Part shown: positions 9,207 through 18,325 of the stretch, in pieces
Position numbering within the stretch: the first letter of the stretch is position 1
Layout of the letters: the number at the start of each line of letters is the position of its first letter
Origin: Paraburkholderia sp.
Lineage (GTDB): Bacteria > Pseudomonadota > Gammaproteobacteria > Burkholderiales > Burkholderiaceae
NCBI RefSeq assembly: GCF_028283785.1
Contig: NZ_JAPWKB010000002.1
Coordinates: 186,001-250,000 of the forward strand
Length of the DNA: 64,000 bases
Direction: 5' to 3'
The notes under the pieces: generated by a model
Database searches by the model: none
Seen by the model: the letters and a program-made list of their open reading frames with translations, nothing else
What the model was told of the DNA's origin: nothing
Made by a program: the position numbers and the translations under genes

Positions 9207-10090
9207 CAGGGTGTGGTCGACGAGGTCTGTTGCGTGCTCGACGGCGATCCCGAGCCGGTATTCACCGCCACCTGACTGTCGAACTCCTTGTTTTTCGTAT
9301 CCTGGACACGCACTTTCAACACGCCACTTGCGTGCGGCACGAAGTAGAAACGAAAGTTCGGGTTCTCGCTGATCGAGAAATTCACATCGGCGGTCATCAC
9401 CGGTTTATCCGCATAGGAAACCATCACCTTGCGCACGAAATACGCCGACGCATACAGCCGCGTCACCTGATTCATCGCCATTCCGGTGCGGTTCGGATGC
9501 CGGACCATCAACTGGACCAGTTGCGGCTTGTCCGCCACCGTCTTTCCTTCCGCTTGCAAACGCACGGATCCCGCGCTTGCCTCCGCCGCCGCATCGTCCT
9601 TACCCACAGGTGCGGAACACCCGCCGGACGCCTTCACGAAGCGCACAGCGCTGTACAGATGGCCGTCGTTGGTTTCGGCTACCACGCGCATGAAGGTGTA
9701 ATCCTCGACCCGTACCCGCGTTTCGATACTCGCCAGCCCCGAGTCGGGCGTGAATTCGAACGAACCCGCATAGGGTTCGGGGTTTTCGTCGATAAACAGA
9801 TAGATCTTTCGAATGTAGCGCGACGGCGTTTGCGGGAATTGCGCGGTAATCGCAATCGGCACGACGGACGCATCCGCCGCACGCGCAGGCGCATCGAGTT
9901 TGATCACGGCGTCGCCGTGCATCTCGACCGGCCGGTCCTTGAACATGCCTTCCTTGAAGTCCTGCCAGCGCGCATTCTTCGACGGATTGTCGTTGGGTTG
10001 CGCCGCACGAACGGGCGGCGCCGCGAGTACGGTCATCAATGCGCTCGCGGTCAGCACACCGCCCAGCGTGGTTCGCGTTATCGTCATCAT
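9206..10090 (-). CDS. Quinoprotein dehydrogenase-associated SoxYZ-like carrier
   Basis: 294 aa exported protein. A signal peptide covers about residues 1-28 (TLGGVLTASALMTVLAAPPVRA). The N-terminal half is SoxY-like and carries the single swinging-arm-type cysteine in SGGCSAP; the C-terminal half is SoxZ-like (VRHPNRTGM and PNFRFYFVP). Fused SoxYZ carriers next to xoxF or other PQQ dehydrogenases are a recognised family of unknown function, thought to act with the adjacent metallohydrolases. Two ATGs are adjacent; AGGAGG lies about 7 bp upstream. It sits in a minus-strand run between two metallo-beta-lactamase-fold genes. Confidence 0.9.
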   Translation of the reverse strand: MMTITRTTLGGVLTASALMTVLAAPPVRAAQPNDNPSKNARWQDFKEGMFKDRPVEMHGDAVIKLDAPARAADASVVPIAITAQFPQTPSRYIRKIYLFIDENPEPYAGSFEFTPDSGLASIETRVRVEDYTFMRVVAETNDGHLYSAVRFVKASGGCSAPVGKDDAAAEASAGSVRLQAEGKTVADKPQLVQLMVRHPNRTGMAMNQVTRLYASAYFVRKVMVSYADKPVMTADVNFSISENPNFRFYFVPHASGVLKVRVQDTKNKEFDSQVAVNTGSGSPSSTQQTSSTTP

Positions 10091-10115
10091 GGTGTTCCTC
10101 CTGCCTGCTGCGTGC

Positions 10116-11057
10116 TTACTGTTCCCACTCCAGCTCCGCATATGCGGCCGTCACATTGCGCGCATGGTATTGATCGAACAGCAGCCACTTGCGACGCTGA
10201 TCGCGACCGATCGTATCGACCGCCTGCTGCATCGTTTTGCCCGCCTTGATCGCTGCACGCACATCGCGCGCCAGCGCCGCGAGATAAGCCTGCTCCGCGT
10301 CCAGCCCGACTTGCCAGCGGCCGTCGAACGGGCCGTGTCCGGGCACGATGTGACGCGGATTCATCTGCCGAATCGCCGCTATCGCATCGAGCCAGCCGGT
10401 CAGACTGCCGTCGATCACCGGAATGCATCGGACGAACAGCAGATCGGCCGCCCACAGCGTGTGACTACTCTCATCGTAGACCGTCAGGTCGCTGTTCGTA
10501 TGCGCTGTTTTCCAGCGCTTGAGTACAAGTTTGCGCGCGCCCAGATCGAGTGTCGTTTCATCGTCGACGGTGAGCGTCGGCCCGATGATTTCGCTGCCGT
10601 CGGCGAGCGCCCCGAGTTCGCGATGCAATACGCGCAGATAGCTGTCTGCGTGCGACGCCTCCGCTTCGCCCAATGTACTGCTGCCGACGAATTGCGGTCG
10701 ATCCGCCTTGAAAGCGGCGTTGCCGAGAATATGGTCGGGATGCATATGCGTATTGATGACATAACACACCGGCAACGGTGTCACCGCGCGAATCGACGCA
10801 CGGAGCGCGCGCCCCTCGTGTGCCGTGCCGCCCGTATCGATCACCGCAACGCAGCGCGTCCCGACGATAAAACCGACATTGGCGATATCGCCACCGTTTG
10901 CGCGTGTCGCGACGTCGTCATGCCCACGATGCACGTAAATGCCGGGGACGAACATCGTCACCGGTAACGGCGATGGTGTTCCCGCCGCATGTACGTCCTG
11001 CGCGGCAATCATCACGCATGCGCACAGCGCATGACAGAATCCGGTCCGGTATCTCAT
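10116..11057 (-). CDS. Quinoprotein relay zinc metallohydrolase (MBL fold)
   Basis: 313 aa, exported (hydrophobic segment about residues 7-24 ending in AAQDVHAAG). All metal ligands of the metallo-beta-lactamase fold are intact: THMHPDH gives His104, His106, Asp108 and His109, with His186 in KTAHTN, Asp205 in WAADLL and His241 in VPGHGP. These periplasmic enzymes accompany PQQ-dependent dehydrogenases and SoxYZ-like carriers; the substrate is unknown. The ATG at 11057 overlaps the LysR gene's stop as ATGA, so the two are translationally coupled. A short palindrome (11017-11033) lies in the signal-peptide codons. Confidence 0.88.
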   Translation of the reverse strand: MRYRTGFCHALCACVMIAAQDVHAAGTPSPLPVTMFVPGIYVHRGHDDVATRANGGDIANVGFIVGTRCVAVIDTGGTAHEGRALRASIRAVTPLPVCYVINTHMHPDHILGNAAFKADRPQFVGSSTLGEAEASHADSYLRVLHRELGALADGSEIIGPTLTVDDETTLDLGARKLVLKRWKTAHTNSDLTVYDESSHTLWAADLLFVRCIPVIDGSLTGWLDAIAAIRQMNPRHIVPGHGPFDGRWQVGLDAEQAYLAALARDVRAAIKAGKTMQQAVDTIGRDQRRKWLLFDQYHARNVTAAYAELEWEQ

Positions 11058-12061
11058 CGGGCGAGATCCGTGTCGCCTCGTTGCAGTACGGTGTCTGCGG
11101 CGCGCATCGCGGCGCGTCTCGAAGGGCGCAACGCGAAGCGCGCATATTCGCTTTCGAGGAACGGCTCGGCATGTTCGAGCAGAAATCGACGGAAGGCCAG
11201 ACAGGTCGGCGATAGTTGTTTCGAACCCGCGTGCACGAGTTGCCACGTCCGCTCGATCGGTGTGCCGTTCACGTCGAGCAACGCGATTTCACCGGTTCGC
11301 AATTCGAGCGCCAACGTATGCAGCGAAATCAGGCTGACGCCCATTCCCGCCATCACCGCCTGCTTGATGGTCTCGTTGCTGCCTAGCGTGACGCTGCGTG
11401 CTGGAACGAACAGGTTTTGCCGGAACATATGTTCGACGACCGCGCGCGTGCCGGAGCCCGGTTCGCGCAGCAGGAACGTATCACCCGCGAGTTCCTGCAG
11501 ATCGAAGCCGCGCGCGTTGCACAGCGGATGCGACAACGGCGCGACGATCACGTGAGGATGATAGGCAAGCGGCTCGGCCGTCGTGCCGAGTTCAGGCGGC
11601 GGGCGCCCCATGATCGCGAGATCGGTGGCATTGTCCGCGAGCAGACGCAGCAAGGTCTCGCGATTTCCGACCGAAAACTTCACGTCGACCTTCGGATAGC
11701 GCTGCGAATACAGCGCGAGTAGTTTCGGTGCGAAGTACGTCGCCGAACTGACGATGCTGACCGCGATCGATCCGCTATCGGCCTGAGTGAGCGACATCAT
11801 CGCGTCTTCGGCATCCTTGATCTCACCGAGTATGCGGCTGGCATGATGCGAGAACCGTTCGCCGGCCTCGGTCAGCGAAAGCTTGCGCGCAACGCGCTCG
11901 AATAGCGCAAGACCGATCGCATCCTCAAGCTGGCGGATTTGCATCGACACCGCCGGTTGCGTCAGATGCAGTTCCTCGGCCGCGCGCGCGAAGCTCGGCG
12001 AATGACTCGCGACCACGAAGATCTGCAACTGGCGCAAAGTCAGCGAACGGATGAAGTTCAC
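11054..12061 (-). CDS. LysR-family regulator, CbbR-like
   Basis: 335 aa. The N-terminal winged helix (TLRQLQIFVVASHSPSFARA, then LHLTQPAVSMQIRQLE) and the effector domain with GVSLISLHTLALELRTG closely resemble CbbR, the activator of Calvin-cycle operons. It starts with GTG at 12061 and has a weak ribosome site. It lies inside the xox run rather than divergent from cbbL as is usual, so it could govern cbb, xox or both. The identification as CbbR rests on similarity recalled from the family, not on an alignment. Confidence 0.82.
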   Translation of the reverse strand: MNFIRSLTLRQLQIFVVASHSPSFARAAEELHLTQPAVSMQIRQLEDAIGLALFERVARKLSLTEAGERFSHHASRILGEIKDAEDAMMSLTQADSGSIAVSIVSSATYFAPKLLALYSQRYPKVDVKFSVGNRETLLRLLADNATDLAIMGRPPPELGTTAEPLAYHPHVIVAPLSHPLCNARGFDLQELAGDTFLLREPGSGTRAVVEHMFRQNLFVPARSVTLGSNETIKQAVMAGMGVSLISLHTLALELRTGEIALLDVNGTPIERTWQLVHAGSKQLSPTCLAFRRFLLEHAEPFLESEYARFALRPSRRAAMRAADTVLQRGDTDLAR

Positions 12062-12078
12062 GCGTCAGCACCGCGCGA

Positions 12079-12861
12079 TCAGGGCGATGTGGCCGGACGC
12101 ACCGCCTTGACCGGTGCCATCGGTGAGTTGGGTCCGGGCTTGGCGCCTTTCCCCGGTGCGCCGGGCGGCGGCGTCAGCGTATGCATCGAGCCGGAAAAGG
12201 TCAGCGTCTCCGTCTGCAACGGATGCGCGAAGTCGTTGCCCGCACCGGGAACCTCGGTGCGAATCTGCATCACGCGTCCTGGCACGTCCTGATCGGCAAT
12301 CACGAAGGTATAGCGCTTGCCGACATACTGTGCGAAACGCTCGCCGTTAGGATCGCCCAGAAACGGTTGAATCACGATCTTTTGCGCCTTGATCTCCTTG
12401 CCGTCGGCCTTCATCGTCACGTGCGCGATAGGTGGGTTCGCGGCAAGCGCGAGCCTCACGCGCCGCTGGAAATAGCGCCGCTGTCCGCCCGTCAACTGCT
12501 CCATTTCGGCTATGTCATGCTCCAGAAAATAGAGGATCACCGGGTTGCATGGCAGGCCGGTGTCCGGCACATCCACATTGCCGCTGTGATCGGTCACGTG
12601 CGCATCGCTTTTTGCATTGCCGTCGCTGACCACCAGCACGCGAACCGTGTCGTTCTGCTTTTGCTTCGGACCGGACAACGCCAGCGCATAGTCGAGCTCC
12701 GTTTGCGGTCCCACGCCGGTCATGTGTGTTGTCATGAACAGCAACTTTTCGGCGGGGGCGATCTCATTGCTCGCATGCGCGTACGTGATGCCAACCCACA
12801 CGACGACAGCCGCGTGCCCAAGCGCGGCCACGGCCGCGCGAACCCGTTTCTGTCCAATCAT
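12079..12861 (-). CDS. Exported protein of the xox cluster, unknown function
   Basis: 260 aa. A signal peptide (AAVAALGHAAVVVWVGITYAH) is followed by a soluble domain that I do not recognise, and then a proline/glycine-rich tail (TPPPGAPGKGAKPGPNSP). Only one cysteine is present in the mature part (GLPCNPV). The ATG at 12861 overlaps the xoxJ stop as ATGA, so it is translated with xoxJ and probably belongs to the periplasmic methanol oxidation system. The function is unknown. Confidence 0.7.
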   Translation of the reverse strand: MIGQKRVRAAVAALGHAAVVVWVGITYAHASNEIAPAEKLLFMTTHMTGVGPQTELDYALALSGPKQKQNDTVRVLVVSDGNAKSDAHVTDHSGNVDVPDTGLPCNPVILYFLEHDIAEMEQLTGGQRRYFQRRVRLALAANPPIAHVTMKADGKEIKAQKIVIQPFLGDPNGERFAQYVGKRYTFVIADQDVPGRVMQIRTEVPGAGNDFAHPLQTETLTFSGSMHTLTPPPGAPGKGAKPGPNSPMAPVKAVRPATSP

Positions 12862-13769
12862 TTCGACACGACCGGTGCACTGGCGACCGGTAACAGCGGC
12901 ACTTCGTAACTCGCGAGAATCTTGTCGATCTTGCTCTGGTTCGACCCGATCCATTGATCGACCTTCGTATTCCACGCTTTCTCGCCGTAACGCGTACCCA
13001 TCGAAATCTCGTAGTCGAAGCGGATGCCGGGTGTGGGCGGAAACGGTACGAGCTTCATCGTGTCGCCCGCGCGCTTCGTGAAATAGCCCGCGATTGGGCC
13101 CCACAGGAACACGACATCCACGTTGCCCGCGACAAGATCGTGCTCGATCATCTCGCCGGGAAACGCGGCGGGATCGCCGCTTTGCGCCTGATAGGACACA
13201 GCCTGTTCGATCAGGTTGTTGCCGAGCAGCCAGTCCACCGCCGGCGTCTGCGAAAAAATGCCGAGCCGCAGTTTCCTGAGTTGATCGGGCGGCAGCTTCA
13301 GCAGGTCGGATGGCGTGTTGATAGTGGAAAATTCAGGGCGCTTCGCGAACACCATCGCATAGGTGGAATGCAGATACGGCCGCGTCGTGGCGGTCAGGTC
13401 GTAACCCTTCGGCACACCGATGATCAGGTCGCATTTGAAGTTTTCCGTGTCGGGCACCTTGTCGCGCAACGTGCGTCGCACGAAGCCCATGCGCTGCGGA
13501 AAATACGTGTATTCCAGCTTGTAGCCGAAGTCGCTGGCCATCTGGCTCGCGATCCGGTTCTCATAGCCTTCGCCCTTGTTGTTCGACAGCGGCATATTGT
13601 TCGGATCTGCGCAGACCCGCAATACGCCGTCGGCGCCGTCGTTGTTGGGCAACGTCGGGTCGGCATGCGCGGCATGCATGGCAAGCATCGCGCCGCCCAG
13701 CACCACCCATGCTCGCATGAATTTTCGGAATGTGAATGCAGCAGCTGAAACGGTATTGCGGTCGGACAT
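12858..13769 (-). CDS. xoxJ: XoxJ, periplasmic substrate-binding-like protein
   Basis: 303 aa. The signal peptide ends near MHAAHADP, followed by a type-2 periplasmic binding fold: LRVCADPNNMPLSNNKGEGY, then VIFLWGP-type and YEISMGTRYGEKAWN segments. This matches the quinoprotein dehydrogenase-associated binding-protein family (MxaJ/XoxJ). These proteins are thought to help activate the dehydrogenase rather than import a solute. GGAGG precedes the ATG at 13769. It lies 78 bp downstream of xoxG in the order xoxF-xoxG-xoxJ. Confidence 0.93.
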   Translation of the reverse strand: MSDRNTVSAAAFTFRKFMRAWVVLGGAMLAMHAAHADPTLPNNDGADGVLRVCADPNNMPLSNNKGEGYENRIASQMASDFGYKLEYTYFPQRMGFVRRTLRDKVPDTENFKCDLIIGVPKGYDLTATTRPYLHSTYAMVFAKRPEFSTINTPSDLLKLPPDQLRKLRLGIFSQTPAVDWLLGNNLIEQAVSYQAQSGDPAAFPGEMIEHDLVAGNVDVVFLWGPIAGYFTKRAGDTMKLVPFPPTPGIRFDYEISMGTRYGEKAWNTKVDQWIGSNQSKIDKILASYEVPLLPVASAPVVSK

Positions 13770-13847
13770 CGAATCCTCCGGAAAACAACCCGCACGCGCG
13801 GTGGACAAAACAGACGCTGCATCTCGACGAAAGCGGGACATGTGTCC

Positions 13848-14261
13848 TTACTTCGGATCCATCGATTGCAGATCGCCCGGATTGATCTTGCCGTCGGAGC
13901 GTCCTTTCAGATACGCGTACAGATTCTCCCAGTTCTTCTGCATCATCGTGCTGGTGCTGAAATCGGGCATGCCCTTCTCGACGCGTCCACCAAACACCGT
14001 GCGATGAAACTCGTTCTTGTCGAGCGTCTTGAAGGCTTCGATCAGCGAAGGCCCGACCATCCCTTCCTGCTTCGCGCCGTGACAGCGTTCGCAGGCCAGC
14101 GCACGCCACGTTTTCCAGCCCTGCAACGTGTCGCCATCGACCTTGTTGCCATCGACGACCTTGTATGCGACCGGCTTCATCGCACCACCGGACGTCTGCG
14201 CGAACGACGCGGGCAACATGAACAGTACTAGTGCGAGCGGCAAGAGTGATTGGCCTTTCAT
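13848..14261 (-). CDS. xoxG: XoxG, cytochrome c electron acceptor of XoxF
   Basis: 137 aa. A signal peptide (residues 1-22) precedes one haem site, CERCH at residues 57-61, and Met98 in KGMPDF is a likely axial ligand. The length and the ending LYAYLKGRSDGKI are typical of XoxG/cytochrome cL relatives. It accepts electrons from PQQ in XoxF in the periplasm. It lies directly downstream of xoxF, separated by about 100 bp that I cannot assign to a gene. Confidence 0.93.
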   Translation of the reverse strand: MKGQSLLPLALVLFMLPASFAQTSGGAMKPVAYKVVDGNKVDGDTLQGWKTWRALACERCHGAKQEGMVGPSLIEAFKTLDKNEFHRTVFGGRVEKGMPDFSTSTMMQKNWENLYAYLKGRSDGKINPGDLQSMDPK

Positions 14262-14361
14262 GCGTTCGTCTCCATCGATTTTTCAGGTTGCGCACGCGCC
14301 GCTCCTGCGGCGCCATGCGCAACACCACTTACTGCGTTTTCAGATGCGGGAGTGGCCGCGT

Positions 14362-16179
14362 TCAGCCATTTCCGCCGGGAATGGCGAACACGAACAGCGT
14401 GCCGCCGAGCGCCGTGTACTTCGCAAGTTCGCGATAACCGCCCACTGCGCCCAGACCTTCATTCGACTTTTCGAGGCCCGCTGCCATGCCGATCCCGGCC
14501 CAGCCGCCAATCCCCGAATACACGCCCACGTACTGCTTGCCCTGGAAGGTGTACGTGAACACGTTGCCGATAATCCCGGACGGGGTCTTGAACTTCCACA
14601 ACTCCTTGCCATCCTTGATACGCACTGCCTTGATATAGCCTTCCAGCGTGCCGTAGAACGCGATGCCGCCTGCGGTTGCGAGCGCGCCCGACCATACCGA
14701 GAACTTCTCCGGCTTCGACCATGCCACCTTGCCCTTGGCCGCATCCCACGCGATGAAATTGCCCATCGCGCCGTTCTCGTTCGGACCCGGATACATCGAC
14801 AGGGTCGCACCGACGAACGGCTGGCCGGACACGTATTCGACCTCGAACGGCTCGTAGTCCATGCAGACGTGATTAGTCGGCACGAGGAACAGTTTCGATG
14901 CGGGGTCGAACGCGGCAGGTTGCTGGTCTTTCGAACCGAGTGCGGCAGGACAGATGCCTTTCACGTTGTGATCCGCACCGGCTTTCTGCGTCGAATAACT
15001 CGCATTGCGAACCGGCAGACCCGACTTCACATCGACCTTGTCCGCCCAGTTGACGGCCGGGTCGTACTTGTCGGCCACCAGCAGTTCACCCGTTTGACGA
15101 TTGAGCGTATAGCCGAAACCGTTACGGTCGAAGTGGACGATTGCAGGTGTGGTCTTGCCGTTCATCGGCAGATCCACCAGGATCATCTCGTTGACGCCGT
15201 CATAGTCCCATTCGTCGTGAGGGGTCATCTGATACACCCACTTCGCCTTACCTGTGTTCAGATCGCGCGCGAAAATCGACATCGACCACTTGTTGTCACC
15301 CGGACGTTGCGACGGGTTCCATGTGCCCGGATTGCCGGTGCCGTAGTACACAAGATTCAGCTTCGGATCCCATGCATACCAGCCCCAGGTCGTGCCGCCG
15401 CCCGATTTCCACTGGTCCCCCTTCCAGCTCTTCAACGACGAGTCCGTCCCGACCGGCACCATCTTGCCGTCCGTCCAGGTCATCGTCTGCTGCGGATCGA
15501 TCAGCATTTCGTTGTCGGGGCCCGTGCTAAAGGCCTTCCAGGCTTCCTTGCCGGTCTTGATGTCGTAAGCGATCAGTCGTCCGCGCACGCCGAATTCGCC
15601 GCCCGAAATGCCCGTCAACACCTTGTCGCCAAACACATGCGGCGCGTTGGTGTTGGTTTCACCGGCTTTCGGATTGCCGTTCTGCGCACTCCAGACCACT
15701 TCGCCGGTTTGCGCATTCAACGCAACCAGTTTGGTGTCCGCCTGTTGAAGGAAGATCTTGCCGTCGCCGTACGCGAGTCCACGGTTGACGGTGTCGCAGC
15801 ACATCACCGAAATCACCTGACTGTCCTGCTTGGGCTCGTATTGCCACTTGAACGTCTGGTCCTTCAGATTGATTGCGATGACCTTGTTGGGGAACGGAGA
15901 GTGGATATACATCGTGTCGCCGATGACGAGCGGCGAGCCTTCATGGCCGCGTAATACGCCAGTCGACATCGTCCATGCAACCTGAAGCTTGTTGACGTTG
16001 CTCTCGTTGATCTGCTTGAGCGGGCTATAGCGATGATTCGCGTAGTCGCCCGCTTGTGCTGCCCAGTTCGATGGGTTCTTGATGGCGGTGTCGAGCTGCG
16101 AATCGGCCTGTGCAAGCAGTGAATTCAGGGCCGTCGCCGCTACCACCGCCAGTCCGAGAACCAGGGTGCGTAAGTTCAT
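14362..16179 (-). CDS. xoxF: XoxF, lanthanide-dependent PQQ methanol dehydrogenase
   Basis: 605 aa eight-bladed beta-propeller with a signal peptide (1-25). The vicinal disulfide is Cys127-Cys128 (VMCCDT). The active-site segment [11 protein letters not shown] places the catalytic base at Asp325 and a second acid at Asp327; MxaF, the calcium enzyme, has Ala at the latter position, and the extra Asp is the hallmark of the rare-earth-binding XoxF type. GGEFGVRG and the W-motif repeats fit. It oxidises methanol to formaldehyde or formate in the periplasm. GGAGGAG precedes the ATG at 16179. No mxaI is present. It resembles the XoxF5 group, which I infer from the gene order only. Confidence 0.97.
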   Translation of the reverse strand: MNLRTLVLGLAVVAATALNSLLAQADSQLDTAIKNPSNWAAQAGDYANHRYSPLKQINESNVNKLQVAWTMSTGVLRGHEGSPLVIGDTMYIHSPFPNKVIAINLKDQTFKWQYEPKQDSQVISVMCCDTVNRGLAYGDGKIFLQQADTKLVALNAQTGEVVWSAQNGNPKAGETNTNAPHVFGDKVLTGISGGEFGVRGRLIAYDIKTGKEAWKAFSTGPDNEMLIDPQQTMTWTDGKMVPVGTDSSLKSWKGDQWKSGGGTTWGWYAWDPKLNLVYYGTGNPGTWNPSQRPGDNKWSMSIFARDLNTGKAKWVYQMTPHDEWDYDGVNEMILVDLPMNGKTTPAIVHFDRNGFGYTLNRQTGELLVADKYDPAVNWADKVDVKSGLPVRNASYSTQKAGADHNVKGICPAALGSKDQQPAAFDPASKLFLVPTNHVCMDYEPFEVEYVSGQPFVGATLSMYPGPNENGAMGNFIAWDAAKGKVAWSKPEKFSVWSGALATAGGIAFYGTLEGYIKAVRIKDGKELWKFKTPSGIIGNVFTYTFQGKQYVGVYSGIGGWAGIGMAAGLEKSNEGLGAVGGYRELAKYTALGGTLFVFAIPGGNG

Positions 16180-16578
16180 GTCTCCTCCAGATTGGATGAT
16201 GCCGTCCGACTCGGGAATGACCGCGCTACCTCTAATGCACCGAACGCGCCTGCTCGTATGCGGGTAACGACCACGCCGCGCCTGATTCATCGCCAGGCTT
16301 CATGCGTGAGAACGGCATTTGCATATTCCATGCCGGTATGCCGCACGCGATGCACTTCGCCGGTCACCGCCTTGCGATACCGTGGACAGTGGTCGTACGC
16401 GTCATCCGGATGCCGGTGCCGGTTGCACCAGCCTCTGGCCGATCTGCGACACGCCGCGCGCTTTAGCGATACATACTGTGTCAAATACGCGATGCATCGC
16501 CACACAGGGCCAATGGCGCATCGTTTGCAGGCCGTCTCACCGGGCTCTTCAACCGATCCACTCCACAGAGGCAACGCG
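16180..16578. promoter_or_regulatory. Divergent control region between xoxF and the H4MPT gene run
   Basis: 399 bp separate the starts of xoxF (minus) and the pterin dehydratase (plus). It contains a perfect 12-bp palindrome GCGATGCATCGC at 16489-16500 and, nearby, the segment TTTAGCGATACATAC, which shares AGCGAT with the candidate LysR site upstream of cbbL. I could not assign -35/-10 hexamers with confidence on either strand. Confidence 0.45.
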
Positions 16579-16965
16579 ATGAACTCCCCCGAAAAAACCT
16601 ATACCGACGACGAGATCCAGCAGCGTCTGAACGGTGCACTGCAACACTGGTACGTCGAGGATGGCTGGCTGCGGCGCAAATACAAAACCGAAAGCTGGAA
16701 AGGCACGCTGATGGTCGTCAATACGGTCGGACATCTCGCCGAGGCGGCATGGCACCACCCGGATCTGACGGTCTCGTACGCATTCGTGGTGGTCAAACTC
16801 AAGACGCATTCGGCGAAAGGCATCACCGATAAAGACTTCGCGCTCGCGACGAAAATCGAGGACGTGATCCAGTGGCAGCCGGGCCATGAAGCGGGACCGC
16901 TGGAAGGCACACCGACCGACGACCAACGCTTCCGCTATATCAAGTACGACGCGCCGAAATCGTGA
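16579..16965 (+). CDS. Pterin-4a-carbinolamine dehydratase homologue
   Basis: 128 aa. The family signature is present: the HHPD motif (AAWHHPDLTVSYAFV) and the LKTHSAKGITDKDFALA stretch of PhhB/DCoH-type dehydratases. In this context, first gene of a tetrahydromethanopterin block, it probably serves pterin chemistry rather than phenylalanine hydroxylase recycling; such homologues occur in H4MPT clusters of methylotrophs. The ATG at 16579 opens the domain; upstream in-frame codons lie in the control region. Paired hairpins follow its stop. Confidence 0.85.
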   Translation: MNSPEKTYTDDEIQQRLNGALQHWYVEDGWLRRKYKTESWKGTLMVVNTVGHLAEAAWHHPDLTVSYAFVVVKLKTHSAKGITDKDFALATKIEDVIQWQPGHEAGPLEGTPTDDQRFRYIKYDAPKS

Positions 16966-16967
16966 CG

Positions 16968-17026
16968 CATGCGCGTAAAGCATGCATGCGTTGCGCGCAT
17001 GAATCCACGATGCGCGACGCGCATCG
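16968..17026. repeat. Two hairpins after the pterin dehydratase gene
   Basis: CATGCGCG (16968-16975) pairs with CGCGCATG (16994-17001), and CGATGCGCG (17008-17016) pairs perfectly with CGCGCATCG (17018-17026). The first belongs to the GCATGCG palindrome family. The position after a stop suggests transcript ends or attenuation, but there are no T-tracts. Confidence 0.55.
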
Positions 17027-17161
17027 GTCCGGTCGCTGGTACGGCTCTTGCCTTGGATCACGGCGGCGCCGCCCGTGAGCGGCGAGGCGTTGCGATGCCG
17101 GTTCGACGCAGCGTCACGATCCGTCTCGAGACCATGAACCAGCCAGCGGGGAACCTTCGCG

Positions 17162-18211
17162 ATGCAGATTCCTACCGGTAACCTCGCGCCGCTTCCGGCC
17201 GTGACGGTCGATGCACCGGCTCGGCTACACCTCGGATTTCTCGACCCGAACGGCACGCTGGGGCGTCCGTTCGGCAGCATCGGCGTGACCGTCGATGGAC
17301 GCGGCACGCGTCTGACCATGCGCCGGGCGGCGCAAACCCGGATCGAAGGCGCACGCAGCGATGCGGAACTCGCGCGCATCGAACAGTATCTCGCGCTGTT
17401 GCGCGCGCAATGGAACGGCCCGCAGATCGCTGTCGAACTCCTGCGCGCGCCGCGTGCGCACACGGGGCTCGGCTCCGGCACGCAACTCGCGCTGGCAATC
17501 GGCACCGCGTATGCGCGGCTCGCCGGAAAAGCCGCGAGCACCGCCGAGCTGGCCCATCTGTTGGGTCGGGGTGCGCGATCCGGCATCGGCATTCTGGGCT
17601 TCGATCACGGCGGCCTGATCGTAGACGGCGGCCCCGGTCCGCACTCTCATTCAGACGGTGCCGGACTCGCCGAGCCTCACGTGCCGCCGCTTCTATTCAG
17701 ACAGCCGTTCCCCGACGCATGGCGCATTCTGCTCATCGACGACACACATCGTGAAGGCTTGCATGGCGACAGCGAGCGTCGCGGACTCGCTGCGCTGTCG
17801 CCATTTCCGGAGACGTTGGCCGCGCATCTGTGTCATCTGGTGTTGCTGCGCGTGTTGCCGGGCATTGCCGAAGGCGATTTCGATGCATTCGCTGGCGGCA
17901 TCACCGAATTGCAGCAAACGATCGGCGAATATTTCGCACCGGTACAAGGCGGCGTGTTCGCCAGCCCGGCGGTTGCGACCGCCCTCGACGCCGTCGCACT
18001 CACCCAGGCCGCGGGCATCGGCCAGACCTCGTGGGGACCGACAGGATTCGCGTTTCTACGCGACCAGGACGATGCGTCCCGCGCCCTTGGCGCTGCACAG
18101 GACGCCACGCGCGGCATGCCGGGAATCGTCTGTTCGGTCGTCACCGGACGCAATCGCGGCGCCACGTTGCGCGCGGTCGATCTACAGCAATGCGGCGTCG
18201 ACGCCGGGTAA
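17162..18211 (+). CDS. mptG: Beta-ribofuranosylaminobenzene 5-phosphate synthase
   Basis: 349 aa GHMP-superfamily protein. The N-terminus (VDAPARLHLGFLDPNG) and the glycine-rich RAHTGLGSGTQLALAIG motif at about residue 100 are characteristic of RFAP synthase, the first committed enzyme of tetrahydromethanopterin synthesis (p-aminobenzoate plus phosphoribosyl pyrophosphate). The C-terminal GIGQTSWGPTGFAFL segment also fits. GGGGAA lies ahead of the ATG. It heads the mptG-mtdB-mch-fae run. Confidence 0.93.
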   Translation: MQIPTGNLAPLPAVTVDAPARLHLGFLDPNGTLGRPFGSIGVTVDGRGTRLTMRRAAQTRIEGARSDAELARIEQYLALLRAQWNGPQIAVELLRAPRAHTGLGSGTQLALAIGTAYARLAGKAASTAELAHLLGRGARSGIGILGFDHGGLIVDGGPGPHSHSDGAGLAEPHVPPLLFRQPFPDAWRILLIDDTHREGLHGDSERRGLAALSPFPETLAAHLCHLVLLRVLPGIAEGDFDAFAGGITELQQTIGEYFAPVQGGVFASPAVATALDAVALTQAAGIGQTSWGPTGFAFLRDQDDASRALGAAQDATRGMPGIVCSVVTGRNRGATLRAVDLQQCGVDAG

Positions 18212-18236
18212 CAGCGGCGCACGCTCACGTGCCCGG

Positions 18237-18271
18237 CGCATCGCGCATCGGATTCCGCCGCACGCGATGCG
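18237..18271. repeat. Inverted repeat between mptG and mtdB
   Basis: CGCATCGCG (18237-18245) and CGCGATGCG (18263-18271) form a perfect 9-bp stem with a 17-nt loop in the 114-bp mptG-mtdB gap. A role in transcript processing or attenuation is only a guess. Confidence 0.45.
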
Positions 18272-18325
18272 TCCACCGCACGACGAACCGGCAGCCGGAC
18301 ATCAACCTGAAACGAGCCTACTACC

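Noticed and set aside
14128..15954. A 608-codon plus-strand open frame antisense to xoxF
   Set aside because: High GC keeps the opposite strand of xoxF and xoxG free of stops. The translation is rich in Arg and His with no family features, while the minus strand is clearly XoxF.
14362..16179. Calling this gene mxaF
   Set aside because: Asp at position 327 and the gene order with xoxG and xoxJ, without mxaI, fit XoxF and not the calcium enzyme.
16180..16578. A sigma-70 promoter for xoxF based on TTGACA (minus strand, about 16479-16484)
   Set aside because: No reasonable -10 hexamer lies at 16-18 bp spacing, so I do not assign it.
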